Assembly (NCBI GenBank): GCA_031290775.1
Contig: JAITMX010000172.1
Span: 1 to 33,657, forward strand
Reading direction: 5' to 3'
DNA from: Eubacteriales Family XIII. Incertae Sedis bacterium
GTDB taxonomy: Bacteria > Bacillota > Clostridia > Peptostreptococcales > Anaerovoracaceae
Length of the DNA stretch: 33,657 bases
Shown: piece by piece, positions 19,086-28,267 of the stretch
Layout of the letters: the number at the start of each line of letters is the position of its first letter
Numbering within the stretch: position 1 is the first letter of the stretch
Notes under the pieces: model-generated
What the model was told of the DNA's origin: nothing
The model's input: only the letters and a program-made list of their open reading frames with translations
Database searches by the model: none
Position numbers and translations under genes: made by a program

Positions 19086-20024
19086 TCAGTCTTTGATATA
19101 TTTGCGGGTGTCTATCTTTGAAAGCCCGGTGTCAAAGAAGCGCTCTTTCCAATTGCCCGCCGGGCAGTACATCATGCAATAGCCGCACTTCCAGCTTGTC
19201 GCGTGCATGAAAAAATTGTTATTCATATGGGTATAGTAAAATGCCTGCAAACCGTCGGCTTCCGTATGGATCGGATGGGGGTTTGCGAAGACGTCGTAAA
19301 GGTCGCGCCCCGAATCGTTGAATTCGGCAAACATGCCTGACGTCGCCATTTTGCAGCGATTGCCGTCAAACATCGAATATTCGCATGGCTTCCCCCCTAC
19401 GTCAAAGCTCCTTGCGCGTTTCGGGTCGTATTTTCCGATTGCGTTTGTCGGGCACATGGCCGCGCACACGCCGCACTTCACGGGGTCGCAAAGCGGCGGG
19501 CCGTCGTAAAGCGGGTCGGATTCCAGCTCCGCCGTCGTGAGAATCACGCAAAACCGGTTGCGCGTGCCAAATTCGGGCGTCATCGCGAGGCCGTGCCAGC
19601 CAAATTCCGCAATGCCGGCCGCGACGGCGCTATGCCGGAGGCTCATCGTCTTTGCGCCGTGCGTCGGACCTGCGGGGATCGGCGCGCAGGCTTCCCCCGT
19701 GAGCCGCTCCACAAAGCGCGCAATGCGCATGGCCGCAAACAGCAGCGTATAGTTTGCCGCGCCGGTATAGCCGTAGGCCGGATAGATGCCGTGCAGGTGC
19801 AGGCGCCTGTCCTCAAGCATGCGGTAGACCGCCTGCACCGCGCCGTCGGGGAGCCTGATCGCGCAGACGATCGCCGATTTGCAGCCCGGCAGGAAATCCG
19901 TCGGATGATAGCCCTCGGGCGCACCGTTAAAGCGCTCTATGCCCGCCACGCCGATTTTGTCGATCTTGGCGTGCGCGAGCGCAAAATCTTTGATCTGCTG
20001 TTTGGTTTCAGATGGATGTATCAT
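19086..20024 (-). CDS. Epoxyqueuosine-reductase-like 4Fe-4S double-cluster protein (copy 1)
   Basis: EGYHPTDFLPGCKSAIVCAIRLP, CDPVKCGVCAAMCPTNAI, SWKCGYCMMYCPAGNWKERF; paralog of the 18116-19066 gene; overlaps the aldehyde dehydrogenase stop by 17 nt. Confidence 0.8.
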   Translation of the reverse strand: MIHPSETKQQIKDFALAHAKIDKIGVAGIERFNGAPEGYHPTDFLPGCKSAIVCAIRLPDGAVQAVYRMLEDRRLHLHGIYPAYGYTGAANYTLLFAAMRIARFVERLTGEACAPIPAGPTHGAKTMSLRHSAVAAGIAEFGWHGLAMTPEFGTRNRFCVILTTAELESDPLYDGPPLCDPVKCGVCAAMCPTNAIGKYDPKRARSFDVGGKPCEYSMFDGNRCKMATSGMFAEFNDSGRDLYDVFANPHPIHTEADGLQAFYYTHMNNNFFMHATSWKCGYCMMYCPAGNWKERFFDTGLSKIDTRKYIKD

Positions 20025-21513
20025 AAAAGCCTTTCATCACGATCGTCTTTGTACGCGTCATTTCGGACAGCGTGGTGAAGCCTTCGTTTCCGAGGCCGCT
20101 CATCTTGTACCCGCCGAAAGGCTGCATCGCGTTGCGGTACATCGTCGTGCCGTTGATGACCATGCAGCCGGTTTCGGCGCGCCTCGCGATGTCCATGCCT
20201 TTTTTCCAGTCCGCCGTATAGACGCAGCCCGAAAGCCCGTAGATGCCGGAATTTGCAATTTCGAGCGCCTCTTCGGCTGTGTCAAATCCGATAATCGGGA
20301 TAACAGGCCCGAATATTTCAAGATCCTTTGCGACATCCATCTCTTTTGTCACGTCCACGAGTACGGTCGGCTCATAGAAAGCGCCGTTGCGGCCCCCGCC
20401 CAAAAGCACCTTTGCGCCTTGCGAGACCGTCAGCGCCACCTGGCTTTCGACCTTCTTCGCGGCGGTTTCGTTGATGAGGCAGCCCATCATGACGTTTGGG
20501 CTGTCCGCCGCCGCGTCGCTGCCGAGCAGTTTTTCCAGTGTCCCCTCAAGATCCGGCTCAAAGCCCATTTTGACGCCGCGCATATGCCCGAGCACGAGCC
20601 CTGTGAATTTTTCTTTGACGGGGTTTTGGACGAGGAAGCGTTTGGGCGCGATGCAGACCTGCCCCGCCGTCGCCATGCGCGTGAAGACGCCTTCGGCGGC
20701 GGCCTGCTCTATGTTTGCGTCTTCGAGCACGATGAACGCGTCATTGCCGCCGAGCTCGAGCGCGACGTGCGCCAGCCGCTTTGCGCCTTTCTGCGCGATT
20801 TCAAGGCCGACTTCCGTACTGCCTGTCATCGCGATTGCGTCGACGCCCGGATGCTCGACGAGCCAACTGCCTACGGTGGCGCCGCTGCCCGTCAGAATCT
20901 GGAACGCGTCGCCAGGCATCCCCGCTTCAATCAAGAGCTCGCTCATGCGGAGCGCGCCGAGCGGGTTGTCGGACGGCAGCTTGCCGATGAAAGCGTTGCC
21001 TGCGGCGAGCGCGGGCGCGGCTTTGTAAGCGAGCAAAAGCATGGGCGCGTTGAAAGGCACGATGCCGGCAACAGTCCCGATGGGCTCCTGTACCACCATG
21101 ATCATGTCGTCTTTTGTGCGCGCGTCGTGCCCGGGCTCCGTGCCCGGCACGAGGAGCTTGCCGTCGAGCCGCCGCGCCTGTTCAAAATAACCGCGAAATA
21201 TCGGTACCGTCTGATTGTACTCAAACAGCGAAACGAACGGCGATTTGCCTTGCTCCTTTGCGAGCAGCAACATGATTTCGCGCTTGTTGGTTTCGAGCAA
21301 TTCCAGGAAACGGTTCAAAACCGTTTCTTTTTCGAGCAGGGATTTTGCGCCCCATTCTTTTTGCCCGTTTCGCGCACGGCGTACAGCCTCATTGACATCT
21401 TCTTGCGAAGCCGCAGGGACAGTGTCAATGAATTCCCCGGTCGCCGGGTTGACGACATCGATTGTCTTGCCATCTGACGCGTCGCGTTTTTCGCCGCCGA
21501 TGAGCATTTTCAT
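20008..21513 (-). CDS. NAD(P)-dependent aldehyde dehydrogenase, copy 2
   Basis: [35 protein letters not shown], catalytic GQVCIAPKR, MQPFGGYKMSGLGNEG; SD gaggagggg before ATG 21513. Confidence 0.93.
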   Translation of the reverse strand: MKMLIGGEKRDASDGKTIDVVNPATGEFIDTVPAASQEDVNEAVRRARNGQKEWGAKSLLEKETVLNRFLELLETNKREIMLLLAKEQGKSPFVSLFEYNQTVPIFRGYFEQARRLDGKLLVPGTEPGHDARTKDDMIMVVQEPIGTVAGIVPFNAPMLLLAYKAAPALAAGNAFIGKLPSDNPLGALRMSELLIEAGMPGDAFQILTGSGATVGSWLVEHPGVDAIAMTGSTEVGLEIAQKGAKRLAHVALELGGNDAFIVLEDANIEQAAAEGVFTRMATAGQVCIAPKRFLVQNPVKEKFTGLVLGHMRGVKMGFEPDLEGTLEKLLGSDAAADSPNVMMGCLINETAAKKVESQVALTVSQGAKVLLGGGRNGAFYEPTVLVDVTKEMDVAKDLEIFGPVIPIIGFDTAEEALEIANSGIYGLSGCVYTADWKKGMDIARRAETGCMVINGTTMYRNAMQPFGGYKMSGLGNEGFTTLSEMTRTKTIVMKGFYDTSI

Positions 21514-21638
21514 CGCGAAACCCCTCCTCTCCGGGATATGCCGTGCCGCAGTTGATGCCTACGCTAAGAGCAACAATATCACACGCATAAATAAAAAACA
21601 AGATATCCGAAACCTCTTTGTCTCTGTTATAATTGTTT

Positions 21639-21654
21639 CGTCATGCGTATGACG
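21639..21654. promoter_or_regulatory. Palindrome CGTCAT-GCGT-ATGACG in the divergent aldehyde dehydrogenase / ABC transporter intergenic region
   Basis: Perfect 6-bp arms with a 4-nt centre, just downstream of a TATAAT box (21628-21633, + strand). Confidence 0.5.
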
Positions 21655-21750
21655 TTAAAGTTATTTCCCAAAATATCAGCAATAAAATATACTGACAATG
21701 TGCTTGCTTGGCCTGCATGATTCCGAGAGGGAAGAGAGTATATCAAAACT

Positions 21751-23259
21751 ATGGAGAGATACGTAGAGTTTGAACACATCGACAAGCGTTTTGTCGGTGT
21801 GCATGCTTTACAGGACATCAGTTTTCGGGCGAACGGCGGCGAGGTTCTTGCGCTGCTCGGCGAAAACGGCGCGGGGAAAAGCACGCTCCTGAAAATCATG
21901 AGCGGGGCCCAATACCCGGACAGCGGAAAGACGGTCCTGAACGGCAAGGAGATTGTTTTTCATACAACGCAGGACGCGATCAACGCGGGCGTCAGCATCA
22001 TTTACCAAGAGCGCCAGCTCATCCGGGATTTGACGGTCACGGAAAATGTCTTCATGGACTTCCTGCCGCGCAAACGTTTTGGGATCGTCGATTTTGCGAA
22101 AGCGCACGCGGAAACGCAAAAGATTATTGACGAATTTGGCATACCCATCCGATCGGCGGATCTTGTGGGGGCGCTTTCCGTCGCGCACCAGCAAATGGTG
22201 GAAATCATGAAGGCCTACCGCCGAAACAGCCAGGTGATTGCCTTCGACGAGCCGACAGCCAGCCTTGCGGACGCGGAGATCGAGGTGCTTTTCGGCGTCA
22301 TCGAGCGATTGCGTTCTGAGGGCAAGGTCATACTTTACGTTTCGCATCGCCTGAAAGAGCTCTTTCAGATTACGGACCGCATCGTCATCTTGAAAGACGG
22401 AAAATTTGTCAGGGCGCTTGAGACAAAAGACGCGACGGAGTCCGAGCTGATCCGACTGATGGTCGGGAGGGACCTCGGCGATATTTACAACAATCTGGAC
22501 CGAAACGCGGAAAAGGGCGAAGTCGTTTTGGATGTCCGCCACCTTGTCAGCAAAAAAGTGCGCGATGTCAGTTTTCAATTGCGCAAAGGCGAGGTCTTGG
22601 GGTTTTCGGGCTTGGTGGGCGCCGGGCGCTCCGAAATCATGCGCGCGATTTTCGGGGCGGACCCGATCGAAAGCGGTGAAATATTCGTCGAGGGCAAGCC
22701 TGTCAACATCAAATCCCCCCGCGACGCGATCAATTCCGGTATCGGGCTCTGCCCCGAAGACCGCAAGGAAGAGGGTTTGGTGCTGGAACGCACGATCCGG
22801 GAAAACACGACAATCCCGATTTTGAAAATGATATCGGACCACGGGATTATCAACACCGCCAGGGAGCGCGGCATCGCAAAAGGGTCGATTGACGACTACA
22901 ACATCAAGACGCATTCCATGGAAAAGATCGTCATTGAATTGTCGGGCGGCAACCAGCAAAAAGTCATTCTCGGGCGGTGGATGTCCGCCAAGCTCAAAGT
23001 CCTGATTTTGGACGAGCCGACAAAAGGTATCGACGTGGGCGCAAAATCCGAAATCTATCAGATGGTGTGCAATCTTGCAAAACAGGGGCTCGGCATCATT
23101 TTTATTTCTTCCGAATTGCCCGAGGTGCTCAACATCAGCGACCATATCGTTGTAATTGCGGGCGGAAAGATATCGGGGATATTGGCGCGCGGGGAGGCGA
23201 CTGAAGAAAAGGTATTGGCTTTGGCCATGCGTGAACATACAAGGGAAGAAAGGAACTGA
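21751..23259 (+). CDS. Sugar-type ABC transporter, tandem ATP-binding protein (RbsA/MglA-like)
   Basis: Two NBDs: [23 protein letters not shown] and [57 protein letters not shown]. Confidence 0.94.
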   Translation: MERYVEFEHIDKRFVGVHALQDISFRANGGEVLALLGENGAGKSTLLKIMSGAQYPDSGKTVLNGKEIVFHTTQDAINAGVSIIYQERQLIRDLTVTENVFMDFLPRKRFGIVDFAKAHAETQKIIDEFGIPIRSADLVGALSVAHQQMVEIMKAYRRNSQVIAFDEPTASLADAEIEVLFGVIERLRSEGKVILYVSHRLKELFQITDRIVILKDGKFVRALETKDATESELIRLMVGRDLGDIYNNLDRNAEKGEVVLDVRHLVSKKVRDVSFQLRKGEVLGFSGLVGAGRSEIMRAIFGADPIESGEIFVEGKPVNIKSPRDAINSGIGLCPEDRKEEGLVLERTIRENTTIPILKMISDHGIINTARERGIAKGSIDDYNIKTHSMEKIVIELSGGNQQKVILGRWMSAKLKVLILDEPTKGIDVGAKSEIYQMVCNLAKQGLGIIFISSELPEVLNISDHIVVIAGGKISGILARGEATEEKVLALAMREHTREERN

Positions 23260-23266
23260 TTTCATA

Positions 23267-24283
23267 ATGGAAATAAAACGTGTCCGGCTGAACGCCGGCA
23301 AGCTCCTCGCCAACAACGATATCGTGATGTTGATCGTGCTGATTGCCATCATCATAGTGTTCACTTTGATCAACCCCAACTTCCTTTCGTTCAAAAATAT
23401 GATGAATATTTTTTACGCGGCGTCGATCATCGGCTTGCTTGCGATCGGCATGACGTACTTGATGATCGCGGGGCATATCGACTTGTCCTGCGGCACGGTG
23501 GCGGGCTTGTCCGGCGTCATCATCTCGGTGCTGCTGCGGGACACGGATATTTCCGCGTGGCCCGTCGCCTTTTTCATCACCTTGGCCATCGCGCTCGGCG
23601 TCGGCCTCGCGAACGCTGTGCTTGTCAACGTTTTCGAGTTGCAGCCTTTTATCGCGACGCTCGCCATGTCGTCGGTTTGCACGGGGGCATCGTATCTGCT
23701 CAGCAGCGGCCGCGCCGTGCTGATATCCAACCAGAGCCTGATGCACATCGGATCGGGCCGCGTTTTCGGCGTCCCGATCACCGTCATCATATTGGTCATT
23801 TTCTTTATCGTCTTTGGGTATATCCTGGCGCGGACGGTATTTGGGCGGAGCGTCTATATGATCGGCGGCAATGTGACTGCCGCGAAGCTTGCGGGCCTGA
23901 ATCCGAAAAGGCTGGCGATGTCTTGCTATTTAATGAGCGCGGGGATCGCGGCGCTCGCGGGCGTCCTGCTGACGGCGCGTATGCACTCGGCGATGCCGGG
24001 TGCTGGCAGCGGCGGGGAATTTGACGCGATCACGGCAGCCGTGCTCGGCGGCGTCGCGTTCACGGGCGGCCGCGGCAACTTGGTGGGGTGTTTCATCGGC
24101 TTGATTATCATCCAGGCTTTTGCAAACGGCCTGACGGTGCTTGGCGTCAACTCGTTCTGGCAGGTCGTGGCAAAAGGGATACTGCTGATTGCCGCGCTGG
24201 TCTTTGACTATATACGGCGGCGGGGCCTCAGCAAAAGCCTCGAAGAAGAGGCGATGCGCCATCTCGACGACGAGACCGCATAA
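23267..24283 (+). CDS. Sugar-type ABC transporter permease (RbsC-like)
   Basis: Multi-TM; LAIGMTYLMIAGHIDLSCGTVAGLSGVI, GGNVTAAKLAGLNPKRL, GGEFDAITAAVLGGVAFTGGRGNLVG typical of RbsC-type permeases. Confidence 0.93.
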   Translation: MEIKRVRLNAGKLLANNDIVMLIVLIAIIIVFTLINPNFLSFKNMMNIFYAASIIGLLAIGMTYLMIAGHIDLSCGTVAGLSGVIISVLLRDTDISAWPVAFFITLAIALGVGLANAVLVNVFELQPFIATLAMSSVCTGASYLLSSGRAVLISNQSLMHIGSGRVFGVPITVIILVIFFIVFGYILARTVFGRSVYMIGGNVTAAKLAGLNPKRLAMSCYLMSAGIAALAGVLLTARMHSAMPGAGSGGEFDAITAAVLGGVAFTGGRGNLVGCFIGLIIIQAFANGLTVLGVNSFWQVVAKGILLIAALVFDYIRRRGLSKSLEEEAMRHLDDETA

Positions 24284-24380
24284 GGCGAAGCCGTGGCCCG
24301 CCCGGCGAGGCCGCTGCCATTTCGATTGATTTTTACGCGCAATGCGTGGAAATACTGGAGTTGAGAAAGGAGACTATGCA

Positions 24381-25529
24381 ATGAAAAAAAGAATGTTGGC
24401 AATCCTGCTGTGCCTGGCGATGGTATTCGTGCTGGCGGCTTGCGGCAGCAAGGGCGATGCCCCGGAGGCGGGCGGCAGCGGGGGGGAGGCCCCGGCAGCC
24501 ACGGCTCCGGCGGATAGCGGCGGCGCGGGCGACGAAGAGCTGCAAATCGCCTACTTTGGCGGCGGCATGCAGGCTACGTGGCTGCAAAACATCCTCAAAG
24601 CGCTGACGGAGTTGGGCGCGGAGCATGGCTACAAAGTGATCAACGCGGACGCGGAATGGGACGGCGACAAAATGCTTTCCCAGATCGACCAGTTGATGGA
24701 CCAAGTCGACGGCGCTTCGATTTTCCTTGTCGATGCCGGCCTCGGCCCGGCCGTTGCGGAAAAGTTTGCCGCCTCCGGCAAGCCGCTTGCGTTTGAGACG
24801 ATGCCTGTCATGGACGCGGACGGCAAGTTTGCAGCCCCCGGCGTGCTTTCCGACGTGGTGGCGATGGGGCGTATCCCCGCGGAGTGGACAATCGACAAGA
24901 TCGAGGACATCGGTTTTGACCCGACGGATTTCTCCAAGGTGGGATTGATGCTGGGCACAAACGGTATCTTTGCCCCGACCGACGACCGTGCGCAGGAGTA
25001 CAAGAGGGTCTTTACGGAAGCGTTCCCCAATTTCCCGCAGGAAAACATCTTTACCTGTGACGTATCAGCGGATCCAAACCGTCCGGATGACACGGAAGGC
25101 TCCTACAATATGGCGATGACGATCTTTACGGCAAATCCGCAGATCGACGAGTGGCTGGTCTACGCGTCAGTTGACGACTACGCGGTGGGTATCGCCCGCG
25201 CGATCGAATCCAACGATCTGCAGTCGAAGGCGAAGCTCATCTCTTGCGGCGGCGAGCGCGCCATGCCCGAATGGATCGACAATCCGGCTGTCAACGAATA
25301 CTGGATCGCGGAGCTTTATTTCAACGCCATGCAGTATGCGCGTTATGTCGATGAGGCGCTCATGCAAATGATCCGGGAAGGGAAAGCGCCAAACGAGGTG
25401 CTGACCGATTTCATTGCCCCGGGCGAGGAGTATGGCGTCGCGTTTATCGCGGGCGATATGGTCACGCCAAACGGCGAATACGACACCGTGAAATACACGG
25501 ATTTCCCGGATTATCTGCCGGGATATTAA
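24381..25529 (+). CDS. Sugar-type ABC transporter substrate-binding lipoprotein
   Basis: Lipobox VLAACGS, low-complexity Gly/Ala/Pro linker, type I periplasmic binding fold-like sequence; SD gaaaggagac before ATG 24381. Confidence 0.88.
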   Translation: MKKRMLAILLCLAMVFVLAACGSKGDAPEAGGSGGEAPAATAPADSGGAGDEELQIAYFGGGMQATWLQNILKALTELGAEHGYKVINADAEWDGDKMLSQIDQLMDQVDGASIFLVDAGLGPAVAEKFAASGKPLAFETMPVMDADGKFAAPGVLSDVVAMGRIPAEWTIDKIEDIGFDPTDFSKVGLMLGTNGIFAPTDDRAQEYKRVFTEAFPNFPQENIFTCDVSADPNRPDDTEGSYNMAMTIFTANPQIDEWLVYASVDDYAVGIARAIESNDLQSKAKLISCGGERAMPEWIDNPAVNEYWIAELYFNAMQYARYVDEALMQMIREGKAPNEVLTDFIAPGEEYGVAFIAGDMVTPNGEYDTVKYTDFPDYLPGY

Positions 25530-25553
25530 ACGCGAATCAATCATTCCATAAAC

Positions 25554-25586
25554 AGGGCCGGCTCGTCACGTAGACGGGCCGGCCCT
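25554..25586. terminator. Strong GC hairpin between convergent genes, probable terminator
   Basis: AGGGCCGGCTCGT / ACGGGCCGGCCCT (13 bp, one wobble); weak T tract. Confidence 0.6.
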
Positions 25587-25624
25587 ATGTTTGGCGCTCG
25601 CAGGGCTTTTTTTATGAGTACGGT

Positions 25625-25774
25625 TTAGAGCACGACGTAGCTCATGATGAAGCTGAAAAACTCCGCGTCAAGGTCGTCCGAAATCGGCCGAAAGCGCTCT
25701 GCAATCTCGGGGTCAAGCTCAGGATGCCGCGCGAGGTAGTCGTCAAAGTCCATCAAATAATCTTTTTCTATCAT
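25625..25774 (-). CDS. 49-aa acidic small protein of unknown function
   Basis: MIEKDYLMDFDDYLARHPELDPEIAERFRPISDDLDAEFFSFIMSYVVL; SD GGGAGGTG upstream of ATG 25774; 22 nt after the URO-D-like gene. Confidence 0.6.
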   Translation of the reverse strand: MIEKDYLMDFDDYLARHPELDPEIAERFRPISDDLDAEFFSFIMSYVVL

Positions 25775-25796
25775 TATATATGCACCTCCCGTTTGC

Positions 25797-26954
25797 TCAA
25801 TAGTACGCTTCATCGCGCACCCACTCCAGGACAGCCTGCAGCTTGCCGATATCGATGCTCTTGATATCCATGATGCTCTTGTTGAATGTGAAATAGAAAT
25901 GCCCGCTCTTCATGCAGGTATCGCAGAGCCGTTTGGCCTCGTCGATACAGTCCTCTTTGCTGCGCGTGAGCGTGATCATCGGGTCGTAGAAGCCGCCGAA
26001 TACATGGTTCTTTCCGAATTTTTCCGTAAACGCGGCCGGATCGCCGTCGTCGACCCATCCGATGACGGAGGAAGGCAGTGTTTCAAGATAATCGAGATAG
26101 CGCGTCCAGTTGTTTTCGATAAACATGGAGCTGCGCACGCCCAATTTTTCCGCATCCAATACCACCTGTTTCAGCGACGGCCAATAGAGCCTGTCAAAAC
26201 TCTTTTGGTTGAGATACGGGGCAAAATGCAGCGGGATGAAACAGTAGCGGCCATCCTTTGCCTCGCCGGGCGCGGCAAGCCGCACCATATATGGCACGAG
26301 GGCATTGACGGCGGCCTCGACTTTGTCCGGGCAGCGGAAAATATCTCCCATGACCCCATTCATGCCGCGCAGCTGGTCGCCGATGAAATCAAAGGGGGCG
26401 ACCGTCGTCGGGCCCGCGATCGTGCCCGACGCGTAGCCAAAGCGTTCAATCATGCGCACATAGATTGCCGTATGGTCTGCAAGCTGCCTTTTGTACTCGC
26501 TGAACGCCTTTGCCAAAGTGATGCTGTTCGCGATCGGGTCGCCGCCCAGCTCCGAGCACACGCGCGGCACATATTTTTCGAGGATCGTCTTGTACGGCGA
26601 CGCCGTAAACTCGCCGTACTCCTCCGCATCCATGAATTCAAAGCCCGAATACTGGACGGCCCCGTTCGACCCGAGCAACCAATTTTTTGAGCCGAGGATG
26701 TCGTAGACGGGCGGATACCTGAGATTGACGGAAGGCAGCGAGTCCGAGTAGAATGTCTCGCATATCTTCATATGCGCTTTTTCCGCAAGCGGGAGATCGT
26801 AATGGCAGTCGAGCAAGCGCGAATCAGTCAGCCCGACTGCGGCTTCCAATGTGAAAAGCGTAAATACGGGCACTCGTTTCGGCGTTTTCAAAGCCAACAA
26901 ATCGCTGCGGTTTCGATCCCTCTCATCAAACAGGGCCAATGTCTTTTCATCCAA
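25797..26954 (-). CDS. Uroporphyrinogen-decarboxylase-like (URO-D superfamily) protein, probable methyltransferase
   Basis: KRVPVFTLFTLEAAVG, IAGPTTVAPFDFIGDQLRGMNGVMGDIFRCPDKVEAAV, FIPLHFAPYLNQKSFDRLYWPSLKQVV; TTG start at 26954 with SD GAGGTG. Confidence 0.8.
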   Translation of the reverse strand: MDEKTLALFDERDRNRSDLLALKTPKRVPVFTLFTLEAAVGLTDSRLLDCHYDLPLAEKAHMKICETFYSDSLPSVNLRYPPVYDILGSKNWLLGSNGAVQYSGFEFMDAEEYGEFTASPYKTILEKYVPRVCSELGGDPIANSITLAKAFSEYKRQLADHTAIYVRMIERFGYASGTIAGPTTVAPFDFIGDQLRGMNGVMGDIFRCPDKVEAAVNALVPYMVRLAAPGEAKDGRYCFIPLHFAPYLNQKSFDRLYWPSLKQVVLDAEKLGVRSSMFIENNWTRYLDYLETLPSSVIGWVDDGDPAAFTEKFGKNHVFGGFYDPMITLTRSKEDCIDEAKRLCDTCMKSGHFYFTFNKSIMDIKSIDIGKLQAVLEWVRDEAYY

Positions 26955-26986
26955 TATGAATCACCTCTTTCCTTGCGTGGCAAGCA

Positions 26987-28249
26987 TTATGCTTGCGCCT
27001 GCTTCGCTTTGGCAATCGCTGCCTGCTGCTTGGAATACAGATTTGTGCGCTTGACGATGGTTTCAAAATCTTTCAGCGTCGTAAAGCGCGGGTATTCGCA
27101 GATTCCGGCCGGCGTGTTGATTTGGAGGGCAAGCTGCGTGATCGGATGGTCGAGAATCTTTTGCAGAGGCTCGCCGTCATTATAGCCCCATTCCTCAAAA
27201 GACATATCCTTTGCGATATGCAGATCGCTGTTGAGCTCGACGACCCAGTCGATGAAGTATTGCACGTCAAACTCTTCGGCGCTCACGTTTTCTTTTGTCA
27301 GGGCGTTGTAGGCCTGCAGGTAGAGCTCTTTCGCGGCGAGCCCGTTGTACTCGATGACGGCCGGCGTCACCATGGCGCAAGCGTCGCCGTGCGGCAAGTG
27401 GAAAGGGGCTTCGCCGATCGGGTGCGTGAGCACGTGGATTTGGCCGATGCCGGACTGTCCGAGCGAAAAGCCCGCGTACATGCAAGCGAGGCTCATCTTG
27501 TTTGCGTTCGCCTTGTCGGACGGATTTGAGACAAAGCCGCGGATGCATTCGCCGATGAGCTCAAGCGCCCGCAGGGAGTGCGTCTTTGTGAAGTCGTTTG
27601 CGTTGCGGTTTGTCAGGGACTCAAGCGCGTGCGTGAACGCGTCCATGCTTGTGGCGGCCGCGACGGAAAACGGCAGGCCCGCGAGCAGATCCGGGTCCAT
27701 GAGCGAATAGCCGGGCAGGATGCTGTCATGCGCGACGACGAGCTTGATGTCGTTTTCGTCGCTGATGACGGCATTGACGCAGACATCCGCGCCGGTTCCG
27801 GCCGTCGTGGGGATTGCGATGAGCGCGGGCATTTTGTGGCCAAATTTTTGGTCGCGCGTGATTTTGTCGATCGTGAAGTCCATGACCTTGTGGTCGGACA
27901 GGCCTACGATGACGACGCCCTTGGCCGTGTCGATCGTGCTGCCGCCGCCGACCGCGACGACGACGTCCGCGCCGCCAAACTCCCTATAGGCCGGGATGGC
28001 CTCTTGTTCGATCGTCAGCACTTCGGGATTGGGCCGCACATTTGTGAAAACGATATACTCGGCGCCGGCCTTCTTGATCGAGTCTTCGATTGGTTTGGCG
28101 ACCCCGGTTTTGTACAGGACGGGGTCTGTGATGAGCATGACGCGTTTCCAGCCTTCTTGCTCCAAAATCTCGGGCAGCTTGCCTGACGCGCCGGTGCCTT
28201 GGTACAAATGCTGTCTGATTCCGAAATCCATCATTTCAATTTTTGGCAT
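26987..28249 (-). CDS. Iron-containing (group III) alcohol dehydrogenase
   Basis: GGGSTIDTAKG, AIPTTAGTGADV, metal-ligand motifs DAFTHALES and THPIGEAPFHLPHGDACA; SD gagaggtgac. Confidence 0.94.
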   Translation of the reverse strand: MPKIEMMDFGIRQHLYQGTGASGKLPEILEQEGWKRVMLITDPVLYKTGVAKPIEDSIKKAGAEYIVFTNVRPNPEVLTIEQEAIPAYREFGGADVVVAVGGGSTIDTAKGVVIVGLSDHKVMDFTIDKITRDQKFGHKMPALIAIPTTAGTGADVCVNAVISDENDIKLVVAHDSILPGYSLMDPDLLAGLPFSVAAATSMDAFTHALESLTNRNANDFTKTHSLRALELIGECIRGFVSNPSDKANANKMSLACMYAGFSLGQSGIGQIHVLTHPIGEAPFHLPHGDACAMVTPAVIEYNGLAAKELYLQAYNALTKENVSAEEFDVQYFIDWVVELNSDLHIAKDMSFEEWGYNDGEPLQKILDHPITQLALQINTPAGICEYPRFTTLKDFETIVKRTNLYSKQQAAIAKAKQAQA

Positions 28250-28267
28250 TTTGTCACCTCTCGTTAT

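Noticed and set aside
19939-21477. 512-aa plus-strand ORF antisense to aldehyde dehydrogenase copy 2
   Set aside because: Shadow ORF; low-complexity Arg/His/Asp-rich translation with no domain signature.
21808-23394. 528-aa minus-strand ORF antisense to the ABC ATPase
   Set aside because: Shadow ORF; the plus-strand Walker and signature motifs are clear.
24315-24321. Third TGCCATT half-site upstream of the substrate-binding protein gene
   Set aside because: A lone 7-mer is expected several times by chance in 33 kb and has no inverted partner nearby.
25797-26954. True haem-pathway uroporphyrinogen decarboxylase (hemE)
   Set aside because: Lacks the standard HemE N-terminal motif pattern as far as I can read and sits in a catabolic-looking operon; URO-D superfamily methyltransferase-like is safer.
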